A DNA stretch of 64,000 bases. Source: Phellopilus nigrolimitatus (taxonomy: Eukaryota; Basidiomycota; Agaricomycetes; Hymenochaetales; Hymenochaetaceae). Location of the stretch: assembly GCA_021029095.1 (NCBI GenBank), contig JAJOHG010000035.1, forward strand, positions 1 through 64,000, read 5' to 3'. This document shows positions 45,137-54,837 of this stretch, one piece after another. Each line of letters starts with the position of its first letter. Position 1 is the first letter of the stretch. The notes below the pieces were generated by a model. The model ran no database searches. It had not been told where the DNA came from and saw only the letters and a list, made by a program, of their open reading frames with translations. A program made the position numbers and the translations under genes.

Positions 45137-46489
45137 GAGCATGCGTGTGAGTAGGAGTTTGCATTCTGTCGGGAAATGAAAGACAAATTAGCTAAGACAA
45201 CGATTTCTTCATAAATGGATCGCACCTGCGCCGAGCCAGTTTGGATACTCGACGAGACCGCGATTGATTTTCGCACGGAGCGCGGGCACGCTCTGATCAG
45301 CGAAAAGAACCTTACCACAAACGAGCACGTAGAGCATGACACCGAAACTCCATACGTCGATCTCGGGCCCAGTGTAGACCTTGGTGTTGAGCGGCTCAGG
45401 CGCGACGAAGTATAGAGATCCGCAGAAGTGGAGAGATAGGCGATAGGGCTGTAGAGGTTGGAAAGACCAAAGTCGATGTCTTGATGTTTCCCGTTTGAAG
45501 ATGAGGATGTTCTCGATCTTGAGGTCGCGGTGGACGACGTTGTTGCGGTGACAGTAGTCCAGTGCGGAGCCGATTCGGCGGGAGGATGTGCGGACAACGC
45601 GCTCGCGACGACGGCCGTGCTTGATGATGTGGTCGAGCATCTTCCCGCCGTTGACGTACTCGAACACCATGTAGTAGTGGTTCGCGTGCGTGATGGGTAC
45701 CCGCATTCCGCAGATATACGGCTGGTGTAGCAGCACCGACAGCGCCGCCTCCCGCATCGTGTGGGTCTCCTTCGATGCCTCCTTCGACGCTTGCTTCGCC
45801 GCCGCCTTTGCTGTCGGCACGACGTTATTCATCCCTGTGCTTGCGATGCTGGCCTGCGGGAGGATCTTGATCGTGAGCTGCGCACGCGGCGGGGCGGGAT
45901 CGTTACTAAATATGTTTATAAAGTCAGTGTGCAGATCGAACTGCTGATGCCGATGCTGAAACTGCTGCGCACCTTCTCGCCGGTGAGATCGTGATACGCC
46001 GGTTTGACTTTGCTCATGCTGCTCGCGCAGAGCGTCTTTCCGAGCGTGTAATCTCCCAGCGCACGTTTCGAACTGCGCGGCTTCTGGGTACGGATGCTCG
46101 TGCTCGAATCGAGCGGCGCCTGCGCGGCGGCGGGTGCATGCGCCTTTCCACCACCACCGCCTGCGGGGCGTACTGCTGGGGCGTCATCGGTATTGACAGT
46201 GGTCGTGGTCGTGCGCCATTGACGGATGGCCGGCATGCGGCCGGGAGGACATTCGTTCGAGGCGCTGAAGCATTCGTTAGCATCGCGCTCGCGTTCAGAC
46301 GATTTCACTACGTACCTAGGTCTTCGTTTTATCTCATTTTCCCTCTCTGACTTTTCTAGGAGCTTGGGCTCGTCGGCGCAAGATCGACCAGCGCAACGGG
46401 CGGCCAAGTTGCTGCTCCTGTTCCTGTTGTTGTTGTTGCTGTTGCTGTTGTTGTTGTTGTTGTTGTTGCTGCTGCAGCAGTCGAGGCAT
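45137..46489 (-). pseudogene. KIN1/MARK-type kinase pseudogene, copy 2 (K2)
   Basis: ATG at 46,487-46,489 opens a poly-Gln frame that breaks, then DDEPKLL-type linker, RPRYVVKSSERERDANECFS and [20 protein letters not shown] (glycine loop damaged). A 95-bp intron (45,878-45,972) is followed by [18 protein letters not shown] with the ATP-site Lys, and [11 protein letters not shown]. The region holding DFGLSNLYS is then out of frame between two compensating shifts (about 45,500 and 45,440). The sequence resumes at [34 protein letters not shown]. After a second intron it reads LLLTRMLIHD and switches at about 45,137 into the 5' UTR of the importin copy. Unlike K1 it keeps Lys and an APE triplet, but it lacks the C-terminal part. 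Confidence 0.75.
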
Positions 46490-46741
46490 GATCCTCGCAC
46501 CTAGATAGATAGTTTACAGATTTGTACGCCAAAAGCATAAAGAAAAAGAAACGACTTACGAATGGACAGTGACACGCGGAAACGAAGGCGAAGATCGACA
46601 TGACGAAGACGAAGCGCATCGCTGTCCTCGGCCTGTGCCGGACAGCGATCAATTCGCGATACAACGCAGCGCCACCGTAAGTGCAGATTTCTACTCTACT
46701 AGTATTATACAACGGGGTCTCTAACTTCCGTCTTCAGGCTC
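46490..46741. repeat. Shared 5' module between K2 and NatB copy 2
   Basis: Another copy of the leader module, with the hairpin GCTGTCC...GGACAGC at 46,621-46,646 and an intron-like GTAAGTGCAG...TTCAG segment ending near 46,737. Here it separates divergent remnants of KIN1 (minus) and the NatB subunit (plus). Confidence 0.5.
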
Positions 46742-47505
46742 TCTCGCGCTCAGCATGGCGGCGTGGCCCAGCGGATCGCTCAGCGGCCTTCGGCGCCGTC
46801 AGCACCGACTGCCTCATCTACTGCAATGCGCCATGCTTATGCCCCCACGTCCTCCACCACGCGCGCCGTCCTGCAGCAGCTTGCCCACCGCCTCAACGAC
46901 ACTGTCACAATGCCCCCACACGCGAACACCGACCACCTGCACGTATACATCAACATGCTCACTGCGCTCAGCATGAATCACGAAGCAGCGGCACTTCTCG
47001 ACTCGGAGGGGAAGCGCGACCGTGAAGACGAGCCTCGTCGTGTACAAGCTGCGTCGCGAACTTGTCCGTGCGCGAGGCGAATCCGGCGCGACCTTTGTAC
47101 CGCCGGCAGATGCGGACAAGGTATGGGGCGTACGCGACTTATTTCCCAGCTCGCGGACGTAGACTAGCGGCGCGACCATGATGTTCTGCTCGCACATCTG
47201 GAGCTCGAGAAGCGCGCGCGTGCGAAAATGGGGTCGGATCTGGCTTTGGTGAGCGTGCCTGGCACCTAAAGGTTTTTTTCGAGAGCTGACCGTTCCTTAT
47301 TTTTTAAAAAACAAGGAGAATCACAGGACGGTCTGCTGAGTCTCATCAAACTAAAAAGACGATTAGGGTTAGTTAGCATCTTGCGCGAAATCGAGCTTAG
47401 CGACGACGTCGAGGTGAACGACTTCGCGCGTTTGATTTTGGCCCGCTTCCGCGCGCAGTGCGAGCACTTCCACGTCACAGCGGAGGTTATAAACGAGGAT
47501 TAAAG
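46742..47505 (+). pseudogene. NatB subunit (Mdm20/NAA25-like) pseudogene, copy 2, with foreign tail
   Basis: The plus strand reads LQQLAHRLNDTVTMPPHANT, LHVYINMLTALSMNHEAAAL and LLDSEGKRD, then after frameshifts VVYKLRRELVRARGESGATF, HLELEKRARAKMGSDLAL, an intron-like segment and GLLSLIKLKRRLG. These correspond to, and slightly extend 5' of, copy 1 (4,228-5,731). At LIKL the sequence departs from copy 1 and continues as an open stretch, GLVSILREIELSDDVEVNDF, ending with HVTAEVINED and TAA at about 47,503. That tail is not NatB-like and I cannot assign it; it marks another junction. Confidence 0.5.
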
Positions 47506-47779
47506 GGGTCGCACGTCCTATACTGAACTGTTACGAAGGCATTACCCGAGAAAAGCGGCAGAAACTAGTGTAACATTGCATATATCGCAAGTTGTGTCAT
47601 CTAAACGTACAACGCACAGCAGACATACATCGCCCATCTCTGCATACACGAAATGATAGATAACCCACTTCCATATCCAAAACGTCCATCGTACATATAT
47701 GCGGCCGTGTGTGCGTCTGCCTACCAGGCACCCAGAAAATTTGCGAAATTATAAAGGGGATAAAAATGAGAGGACACGC

Positions 47780-48042
47780 TCAGCGCTTTTCGGCAGCAGC
47801 ATATTCCGCGGCGCCCTCCACAGCGGTGCGCATGCGCGCGGGGCTTGCGAACCTGCGCTCGATGTAGTGCGCGATGGGGTAGACGATCGCGCTGAACGCA
47901 CACGACAGCTCGAAGCCGCTGTCGCCGCCGAAGGCCGGGTCGCCGACTGCGCGCAAAGACGGTCAGTATCCGAATGTCGTGTGGGACACGAGAGGAGAAG
48001 AACGCACTTTTTGCGCCGAGGACGCCGACGTACCACTGCGTC
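47780..48042 (-). pseudogene. Duplicated last exon of an NCS1 permease
   Basis: On the minus strand: QWYVGVLGAK, a GT..AG intron, then IGDPAFGGDSGFELSCAFSA, IVYPIAHYIERRFASPARMR and a tail ending EYAAAEKR with TGA at 47,780-47,782. This is a close copy of the end of the intact permease gene at 51,885-53,630, in the opposite orientation. Nothing upstream of the last transmembrane segment is present, so it cannot encode a transporter by itself. The 47,506-47,779 stretch before it shows nothing recognisable. Confidence 0.8.
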
Positions 48043-48475
48043 TTCGTACGTGCCAGGTCCGACAAGCAGAAACAATACAGCACAAGGTAAGTTCAGATTT
48101 CTATTCTACTATACAAAAGTGTCTCTAATTTTCATTTAAGGCGCTTTCTCGCTCAGCATGGCGCGCAACATAGCAATTCGACCAGCGCCACCCCTTTCCT
48201 CTACTGGACATCTACACGCCCTTCGCGACGCGCGCCATCCTGCACCACGCGCCGTTTTCTCGAGAGCACGATGGGCGGTGGGCTCGCTCGACCGCACTAC
48301 GTCGTTGGGGCCCTGAAGCGCGGCGTTTGGGTAATGTCGACGCCAGACGCAGCGCGGTGCTGCCACGACGAAGCATACTCGCGCCCCGCGGCGCTCGCGC
48401 TCCTTCGCATCTTTCACAAGCTCTCGCGCGTCCACCCTGATTTCTCGCGACCTAAGTCGTCTTATCTTATACATG
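48043..48475 (-). pseudogene. Shared module remnant and family Z fragment, copy 2
   Basis: About 48,045-48,160 carries the part of the shared module with the intron-like GGTAAGTTCAG segment. About 48,135-48,475 repeats the Z fragment of 17,945-18,390 (IRVDARELVKDAKERERRG on the minus strand) with indels. The order module, Z, Y is the same at both loci, so one duplication covered all three. Confidence 0.4.
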
Positions 48476-49815
48476 CGACGCGCGGTCCAGGCGGCTGGGT
48501 CGGGGTCGTACGTCCTACAAGACGTGTGTGGAGCGGTGCAGCGGGAAGCGCGGTTGGGTGCGCGGAAAGAGGATGGGACGCGTGGATATGAGCGTACTGC
48601 GGGCTGACAGCATGCGTGTGTACATGCTGAGGCGGGAGAGCGAAGGCTGTAGATTCACAAGTAGTCAGTAGATCGTTCCAAAGATTCACAAAAGAAAAAA
48701 GGCGACGTACAGAATCAACTTCCATGTTGCACCCGTCGACCCTGCGCCTCAAATCCTCCGGCCCGCGGCCGCTTCTGCTCCTATGGCTGCGTTTCTCGGA
48801 CACGGCACCCGCAGCGGACATTGAGATCCCCGAGGCAGACGGCGACAGGGGAGCAAAAGCGTGTGGAAAAGCGCGCTCTGTTGAGAGCTTTGCCTTAGGT
48901 GGCCCGATCGTTGTCCGTGTCCTTGTCCGGGAGCCGGATAGAGTGCAGAGGACGTGCCTCCAGCGTGATGTGCCGGCAGAACGCGGGAGTATCGCAAGGA
49001 AGTGGATGACGCAGGTGCGCGAGATGTGCGCCTGACCCGGTGAGTATGCTACTTCCGGAGAACGGGGCGCAGATGGCGTACGGCAGAGAAAGGGAAGGGA
49101 CGCTGAGAGTGTCCTCCCTTTGTTCGTGCTGAAAGTGTGGGCTCTCGGAAGAGGCGGCGGTCGGGTTACCGGGATACCCCACGGCGGCGTGCGACGCCGT
49201 CGAGAGGAGGCGCGCAAAAGCGGCGTGCGCGTCGGCGGAGCGGAGCGAGCATACGTGCTCGTACCGTTCGACCTCGGTGAACTGCGCACGCAGCGACGCA
49301 GCGAGGTCCACATGAGCACTGTGCAGAATACATTCAGCAAGCGAAAAAGAAAATCGAAGAAAATCTGCTGCTTACCATTCAGCGCGGTCCGCGCGTGCCT
49401 CAGCGTCGGGGACGGCCTTCACGGCGCTCCTGAGGACTTTGGACTCCGCTTTCACGTCCTTCTCGCTTTCCCTCTTCTCCGTCCACATTTGGCCGGGGAA
49501 GCGCTAGAAGGCAGGCCTTGGACCGGCGCCAGAAGGCGCCCTGCGCGGGTGGCGCGGCTCTGCGCGACGGCAAGCTCGCCACGGAGGGCCTCCGTTTCTG
49601 CGAGCGAAGAGGAAAAGAGCAGAGCTAACTGAGAGGAAGCCGCGGCAGCGATAAGTCGGGCGGCATGGTTGAGGAGCGCGGACGAAGTTGAGTTGAATGC
49701 AGAGGCTTGGTAGAGATGGAAGAACCGCGGCTACCGGCCGCTGTCGAGGTGGGTAAAGCGTTATGCGAGAGCGTCAGAGGCGGGGACGCTAGAGCTGGTT
49801 TCGAGTCCGACATCG
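48476..49815 (-). pseudogene. Family Y fragment, copy 3
   Basis: Diverged repeat of 12,823-14,630 and 18,391-19,735, with DSKPALASPPLTLSHNALPT, LRAQFTEVERYEHVCSLRSA and FQHEQREDTLSVPSLSLP in partly different frames. On its 5' (right) side the sequence switches at about 49,815-49,840 from Y into MUB1 copy C. In copy 1, Y instead continues for about 400 bp. Confidence 0.4.
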
Positions 49816-50830
49816 ACTGTTCCTCTTCGCGCGAGTCCTACAAACCGGGATGATGGTGATGGTGCTGATAGTGAAATACCGGTACCGGTGCGTGGCGCGC
49901 GGGGTGGGGACCGGAGTGGCCGGTGAAGGCGGGGCGCCAGCAGGAGCGGGCAATGCTAAGGCTCGCTTGAACGGGAGACCCGAGGTTCGATCCGCCCGCG
50001 GCGCCGCGAGCAGGCGAGCTCTGCGCTGGACCCGCATTCGCGCCGTCCGCGGCGACGGGCATCGCGACAAGTATCGACGGGTGCGCATGCGCGTGCATGG
50101 GTAAACTCGCCAGGACAGCGTACGGCGTGAGCTCTTCTCGCCCGTGCGCGCGGCCGTGGTGACGGTGGTGCTCGCGCGACATGTTGCGGGTATTGGGGGT
50201 TAGGGTGTTCGCGCGTGTGCGCGGCGTGGCGGCGATCGCGTCGGGAGCGCCAGGTGGGGCGCCCATTCAAGCTGTCGTTGACGTTTTGGTCGAGCGCCAT
50301 GATCCCATCAGACACGCCGTCGTCAGCCGCGTTCGTGTTGATGATGATGTACGCATCGAGGTTGACGTCGAAAGTATCGGAGGCCCCGGCCATGCCAACA
50401 CCGACCGTACCCGCTCCTTTTGGGATGGCGAGTTGGAGACGATGCCAACAGTCTGTCGTGGATGTGAAAGGGATGGTGGGCGGCATGTTCTCGTCCGCGT
50501 CCTAATCCTGCGTCATCGACGTCTCCATCTCATCATCCGCGTCCTCCTCGGTCTCCGTGTCCGGTCGCGATGTCGATGCAGACGGTGTTGCCGCGCCCGC
50601 GTACAATGCAACTCCGAGACATTACCGTCCATGGAATGGGTAACTCTTGTGAACGATCGCCAACGTCTACGTCCCAGTTACGTCGCGCCACCGCAGTGCC
50701 CGAGCGGTGCCGTCCAGGGACAGTAACCGTGCCCGTCGGCGTCCCAGAGCCAAGCGGAGTAACATTTGCAGAAGTGTCAGTTGACACCGTCGTCTCCGCA
50801 TCCAGAGCGGCGATGCTCTGTTCGTCCTTA
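49816..50830 (-). pseudogene. MUB1/samB-like fragment, copy C
   Basis: Only the middle of the gene is present: AGASDTFDVNLDAYIIINTN, AADDGVSDGIMALDQNVND, the His/Arg-rich low-complexity region and the ACSRRRG segment. It closely matches copies A (about 1,940-2,720) and B (about 40,070-40,860). Both ends are cut, at the Y junction near 49,830 and at about 50,830. Frameshifts are present. Confidence 0.5.
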
Positions 50831-50929
50831 GGGCGGCAGGTGCATGGCGCTGAGGACGGCCTAGTAGAGGAAGCGGTCGATGCTGGCGGCGCGGCAGGCC
50901 TACAAGTCTAACCGTTGTTCCTGCTGCAC

Positions 50930-51320
50930 GTCGCCGAAGCTGTTCGGCACAGCCCGAGAAAGCGATGCGCGGTCGTCCTCGTCATGTCGATCTTAGCTTT
51001 GTCTTCGTCTCGACTTGTCGACCTCTCGACTGCACTCCGCGTGTCGCTGTCTAATCATGAATTGCTTCTTTTTCTTCTAGCCCTTAGCTTACTAGTATGT
51101 AAACCTCTTGTCTAAATGCGAAGACTTTGCCTCGGCGGCGGCGGCAGCACCAACAACAACGGCAACAGCAGCAACTTGCCCGCATCCCGCCACATTGGTC
51201 AATCGGGGCCGTCTTCCGCGGAGGGTTAGATAAATCAAGAGCTTAGGTATGTGCTCAAAACCGCTGATCGCGAGTGCAACACTAACGAATGCTTCAGCGC
51301 CCGAACGTATGCCCCTTCTC
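50930..51320 (+). pseudogene. KIN1 5' module and N-terminus, inverted copy K4
   Basis: This repeats the KIN1 leader and first codons but on the plus strand, opposite to the other copies. It has a degraded version of the hairpin region (50,939-50,965), a Gln-rich run from about 51,150, then VLKTADRECNTNECFSA matching the VKSSERERDANECFSA of K2. Homology ends near 51,310. It lies just 5' of the intact permease gene. Confidence 0.45.
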
Positions 51321-51884
51321 TCCGCGCCCCTTCGTCTATTTGTCTGTCCAGGGCGTCACCCAGGAATCCGTCATCCACTAGCAGTCGATCACGATCATCG
51401 GCATGCGCACCGTCATCGACCAGTCGCATGCACCTTAGGGGTCTCGCAGTCGTCACAATCACCGACGAGCTTCCAAGCGCATGTAGGATTTTACCGCTCG
51501 CGCATTTCGCTTGCTTTTCTTTTCTTTGTAAGTCCCATTTTTTCTTTCCTTTATTTTCTCATTCATTAAGCATTCCGTTCGCATTCGTGTTTCGCGCGAC
51601 ACTTTGCTCTTTCCCCGCTCCATTTCTTGCCGCCCTTCTGTCGACTCTGGGCATGCGCGCTAGCTTAGAGCCTATTAGTTAGAGGGGACTTAACACGTGA
51701 CTTACTGCCGCAACTTAGTGTGGGCATAGAGTTCTGCTATCTGTCGGGAGTTCGATATATATTTCATCAAACTGTGAAAGCTTCTTATGACTTCTCGAAT
51801 CCATCATGCCCTTCTTCGTCTGCGATACTCCACCGCGCTTTATCTCTCTGACTTCTCGTCATTCCCGCCCTTGTGCGCCCATCA
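51321..51884 (+). promoter_or_regulatory. Upstream region of the NCS1 permease, with TATA-like box
   Basis: No gene was recognised in this ~560 bp. TATATA at 51,756-51,761 lies about 125 bp before the permease ATG and is the best core-promoter candidate. A pyrimidine-rich stretch (about 51,500-51,640) precedes it, a common feature of fungal promoters. Confidence 0.4.
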
Positions 51885-53630
51885 ATGTTGACGGTGACCA
51901 AGGAGGACATGCTGAGCGTCTCCGAGAAAGGCTTGGAGAAGGACACCGCCCAAGCCTCTATCGACGTACAAGAGGTCGGATTTGAGGCGCAGGGAATCCA
52001 TGTGCCCACCACAGGTTTCGTCGCCAAGCTCTGGCGCGCCGTCCTCTTTATTGATAAGTTTGGCGTTGAGGTCCGCGGTATCGAGCGAGTCCGCCCAGAG
52101 GACCGCTCGCCTCGCAGCATTGTCCACCTTCTCGACTCCGCGACCATGTGGCTCTCCGCCAACTCCTCTATCGCCACCTTCTCGTTGGGCACCCTCGGTC
52201 CGAGCACGTTTGGGTTGGGTTTGAAGGAGAGCTGTCTGGCGATTCTCTTCTTCAATTTGTTCTCGATGCTTCCCGTCGCGTACTTTGCTGTCTGGGGTCC
52301 ACGTCTCGGTCTCCGCCAGATGACCATCTCGCGCTTTAGTTTTGGGTATTATTGTGAGTATATACGCGCGTTGTATATCCAACTTAGACGTCTGACGGCC
52401 TGCAGGCGCGTGGTTTCCCGTCGGGCTGAACGTCATCGCATGCATCGGGTGGGCGACCATCAACTCCATCGTCGGCGGTCAAGCCCTACGCGCTGTTTCG
52501 TCCACGCACCAGATTCCCGAAGCCGCCGCGATCGTCGTCATCGCGCTGCTCACGGCCACCTTCGCGCTCTTCGGCTACCGCTACGTGCACCTCTACGAGC
52601 GCTACTCGTTCATCCCCGTCTGCATCATTTTCCTCATCTCGTTGGGGCTCTCCGCGAAGTACATGGACTCGAGCGCTTTCGCCGCTTCCGGCCCCGTCGA
52701 GGCTGCGAACATCCTCTCCTTCGGTGCAGCTATTGTTGGCTTCGGCATTGGATGGGCCTCCTTCGCGGCGGACTACACCGTGAACCTTCCCGAGGACGTG
52801 AACGGGAATGCCGTGTTCTGGCTCACTTACGCGGGACTCATCTTGCCGTGCATCCTGATCGAGTGCCTCGGCGCGGCGGAGGCGACCGTCACTCTCCCGG
52901 ACTGGCAGGCGCGCTACGCGTCGGGCGGTATCGGCGGCCTGCTCGCCGCAACGCTCTCACCCGCCAAGGGCTTCGGGAAATTCCTTCAGGTCCTCCTCGC
53001 GCTCAGCGTCGTCGGCACCAACATCCCGACCATGTACTCCTTCGCGCTCACCTTCCAGGTGTTCGGGCGGTGCGCGCAGCTCGTGCCGCGCGTCTTCCTC
53101 GTGCTCGTCGGCACGGTCGTCTACGTCGGGCTCTCTATCGTCGGCGCGACGCACTTCGAGGCCTGGCTCGACACACTACTCGTCTTGCTGAGCTACTGGC
53201 TCGCCATCTTCTCCGCGATTCTCATCGAGGAACATTTGTTCTTCCGCGGGGGTCGCTGGTCGAATTACAACCCGGACGACTATAATAAGCCGCAGCACCT
53301 CCCGCTCGGCGCAGCGGCCGCGTTCGCATCAGCCTGCGGCATCATGGGCGCCGTGCTTGGTATGGCGACGCAATGGTATGTCGGTGTACTCGGCGCAAAA
53401 AGTGTGTTTTTTCTTTTCTTTCGTGTCCCACAATACGTACTACTACTGAATATCTTTGCACAGTCGGCGACCCGGCCTTCGGCGGCGACATCGGCTTCGA
53501 ACTGTCTTGTGCGTTTAGCGCGATCGTCTACCCCATCGCGCGCTACATCGAGCGCAGGTTCGAAAGCCCCGCGCGCATGCGCATCGCCGCGGAGGGCGCC
53601 GCGGAGTACACTTGTTCCGAAAAGCACTGA
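51885..53630 (+). CDS. NCS1-family nucleobase:cation symporter (purine-cytosine permease type)
   Basis: Imports nucleobases or related compounds with protons across the plasma membrane (FCY2-like). Exons 51,885-52,353, 52,406-53,401 and 53,464-53,630 join in frame to 543 codons, the usual size. ATG 51,885 is the first in frame. The N-terminal cytosolic part ends with IERVRPEDRSPRSIVHLLDS. About twelve hydrophobic segments follow, beginning MWLSANSSIATFSLGTLGP, with YCAWFPVGLNVIACIGWATI across intron 1 and the polar FGIGWASFAADYTVNLPEDV motif typical of fungal members. The tail ends IERRFESPARMR...SEKH. Both introns are canonical and short (52 and 62 bp). It appears intact. A copy of its last exon lies inverted at 47,780-48,042. 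Substrate is not determinable. Confidence 0.9.
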
Positions 53631-54837
53631 GTGTTCCCCATTAGCTGAGAACCATCTCAATCTCTCCCTTTTATTCTCTTCCTATCTTCTGTGATTTTTT
53701 CGGCACCTAGGTGTATTATAAGTTCGATCTGAACAGGTACTCGCCTATCCACAGTAGCGCGAGGCGGTAGAAGCTTTCTTCGTCACCATTTATCAACATG
53801 AACGAGGGCCGCAACCACGCCAAAACTCGCACGTCTCCTCCAATCATGTACCCTACCAGCGACGCCGCCAAGAAACGACCGCTTTGGACACCTTAGTGCT
53901 CTGTTCGACATCACGCCCCTCATCAACCGCAAGTTCGATTATCCTTAGGCCAAGCCGACATGAAGCATTTCCCTTTCACCATCACCAAGGCTTGCATCAC
54001 CCTTCCGTGCGCGAAATTATGCTATGTACGTCTGACATCAACTCGTTATTACATCAAAACTGATATCTGCTCTTTAAGATCGCTCTTCAAAATCAGATGT
54101 CATGATCGTTGGCGCGCGCCGCGGGCGCGGACTTCAACTACCTGCGTGGAGACGGGTGCATGGTTGGCGAATGGTGTGCGCGCAATTGGGAAGGGATTTG
54201 CTTAGCGGTTCCGAGCTCTTGTACCTCCTGTCGTGTTATCCTTCCATTCCGTTATCTCTCTTCATTATCATCCCACCTCTTATTCTTAAGGAAAAGGAGG
54301 GGGTGAGTATGGTCTGGACTAGAAATTACCTGGAAATTACTGGAATATATTTGTTTGTCTTAGAACTTTGCGGCGCGCCTATCTATAGTATTCCATCCTA
54401 CTACTCAACGACTGCCATGGGCATTTCGGCCTGATAACTCTTCACGCACAAAAATAATGAACGTCTTCCTGACCCTCGCTAGGCATTCATGCCTTTTAGA
54501 GAACGACATCTTTCGTACTATCCGGTTACCCTCATGATTATTACAGTTTATCCAAAATTCTTCCTTGCAATGACCTACAAAACTGCACAATATACATGTA
54601 CACTTTAGTGCTCACGAGTCCAAACTGACCCTCGTGTGCATGCTAATCTGTGACAAGGGAAGTAAACACCAATGTACATTTTATTACGACAAGCTAGCTT
54701 TAATCCTAACAGAACAGACATATTATATCTATCAGTGATACATGAAACACAGAGCACGCGTTATAAAAATGTTAGAAGAAAGACAGGCAGACAAGTAGGT
54801 GATCATTCAGAAGCAGTAGGCGACAAGCATCTTCCCA
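53631..54837. other. No gene recognised between permease and importin
   Basis: Convergent-gene interval of 1.2 kb. About 53,700-53,960 has protein-like scraps on the plus strand (YKFDLNRYSPIHSSAR, TLVLFDITPLINRKFDYP) with stops, perhaps another decayed gene. From 54,200 it is AT-rich without signals I can support. Confidence 0.4.

Noticed and set aside
46395..46489. Gln-codon run considered as an expanded microsatellite of special interest
   Set aside because: It is the expected poly-Gln start of the KIN1 copies, present also in K1 and the other 5' fragments.
47360..47372. TTAGGGTTAG, resembling the fungal telomere repeat
   Set aside because: Only about 1.7 repeats, lying inside an open reading frame. 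Other single TTAGGG hits in the window (near 2,265, 40,393 and 50,203) are inside MUB1 copies. Not evidence for an interstitial telomere.
54102..54434. Hydrophobic 110-codon plus-strand ORF
   Set aside because: It has a leucine/isoleucine-rich stretch but no conserved motif, neighbour or duplicate. AT-rich intergenic DNA often gives such frames.
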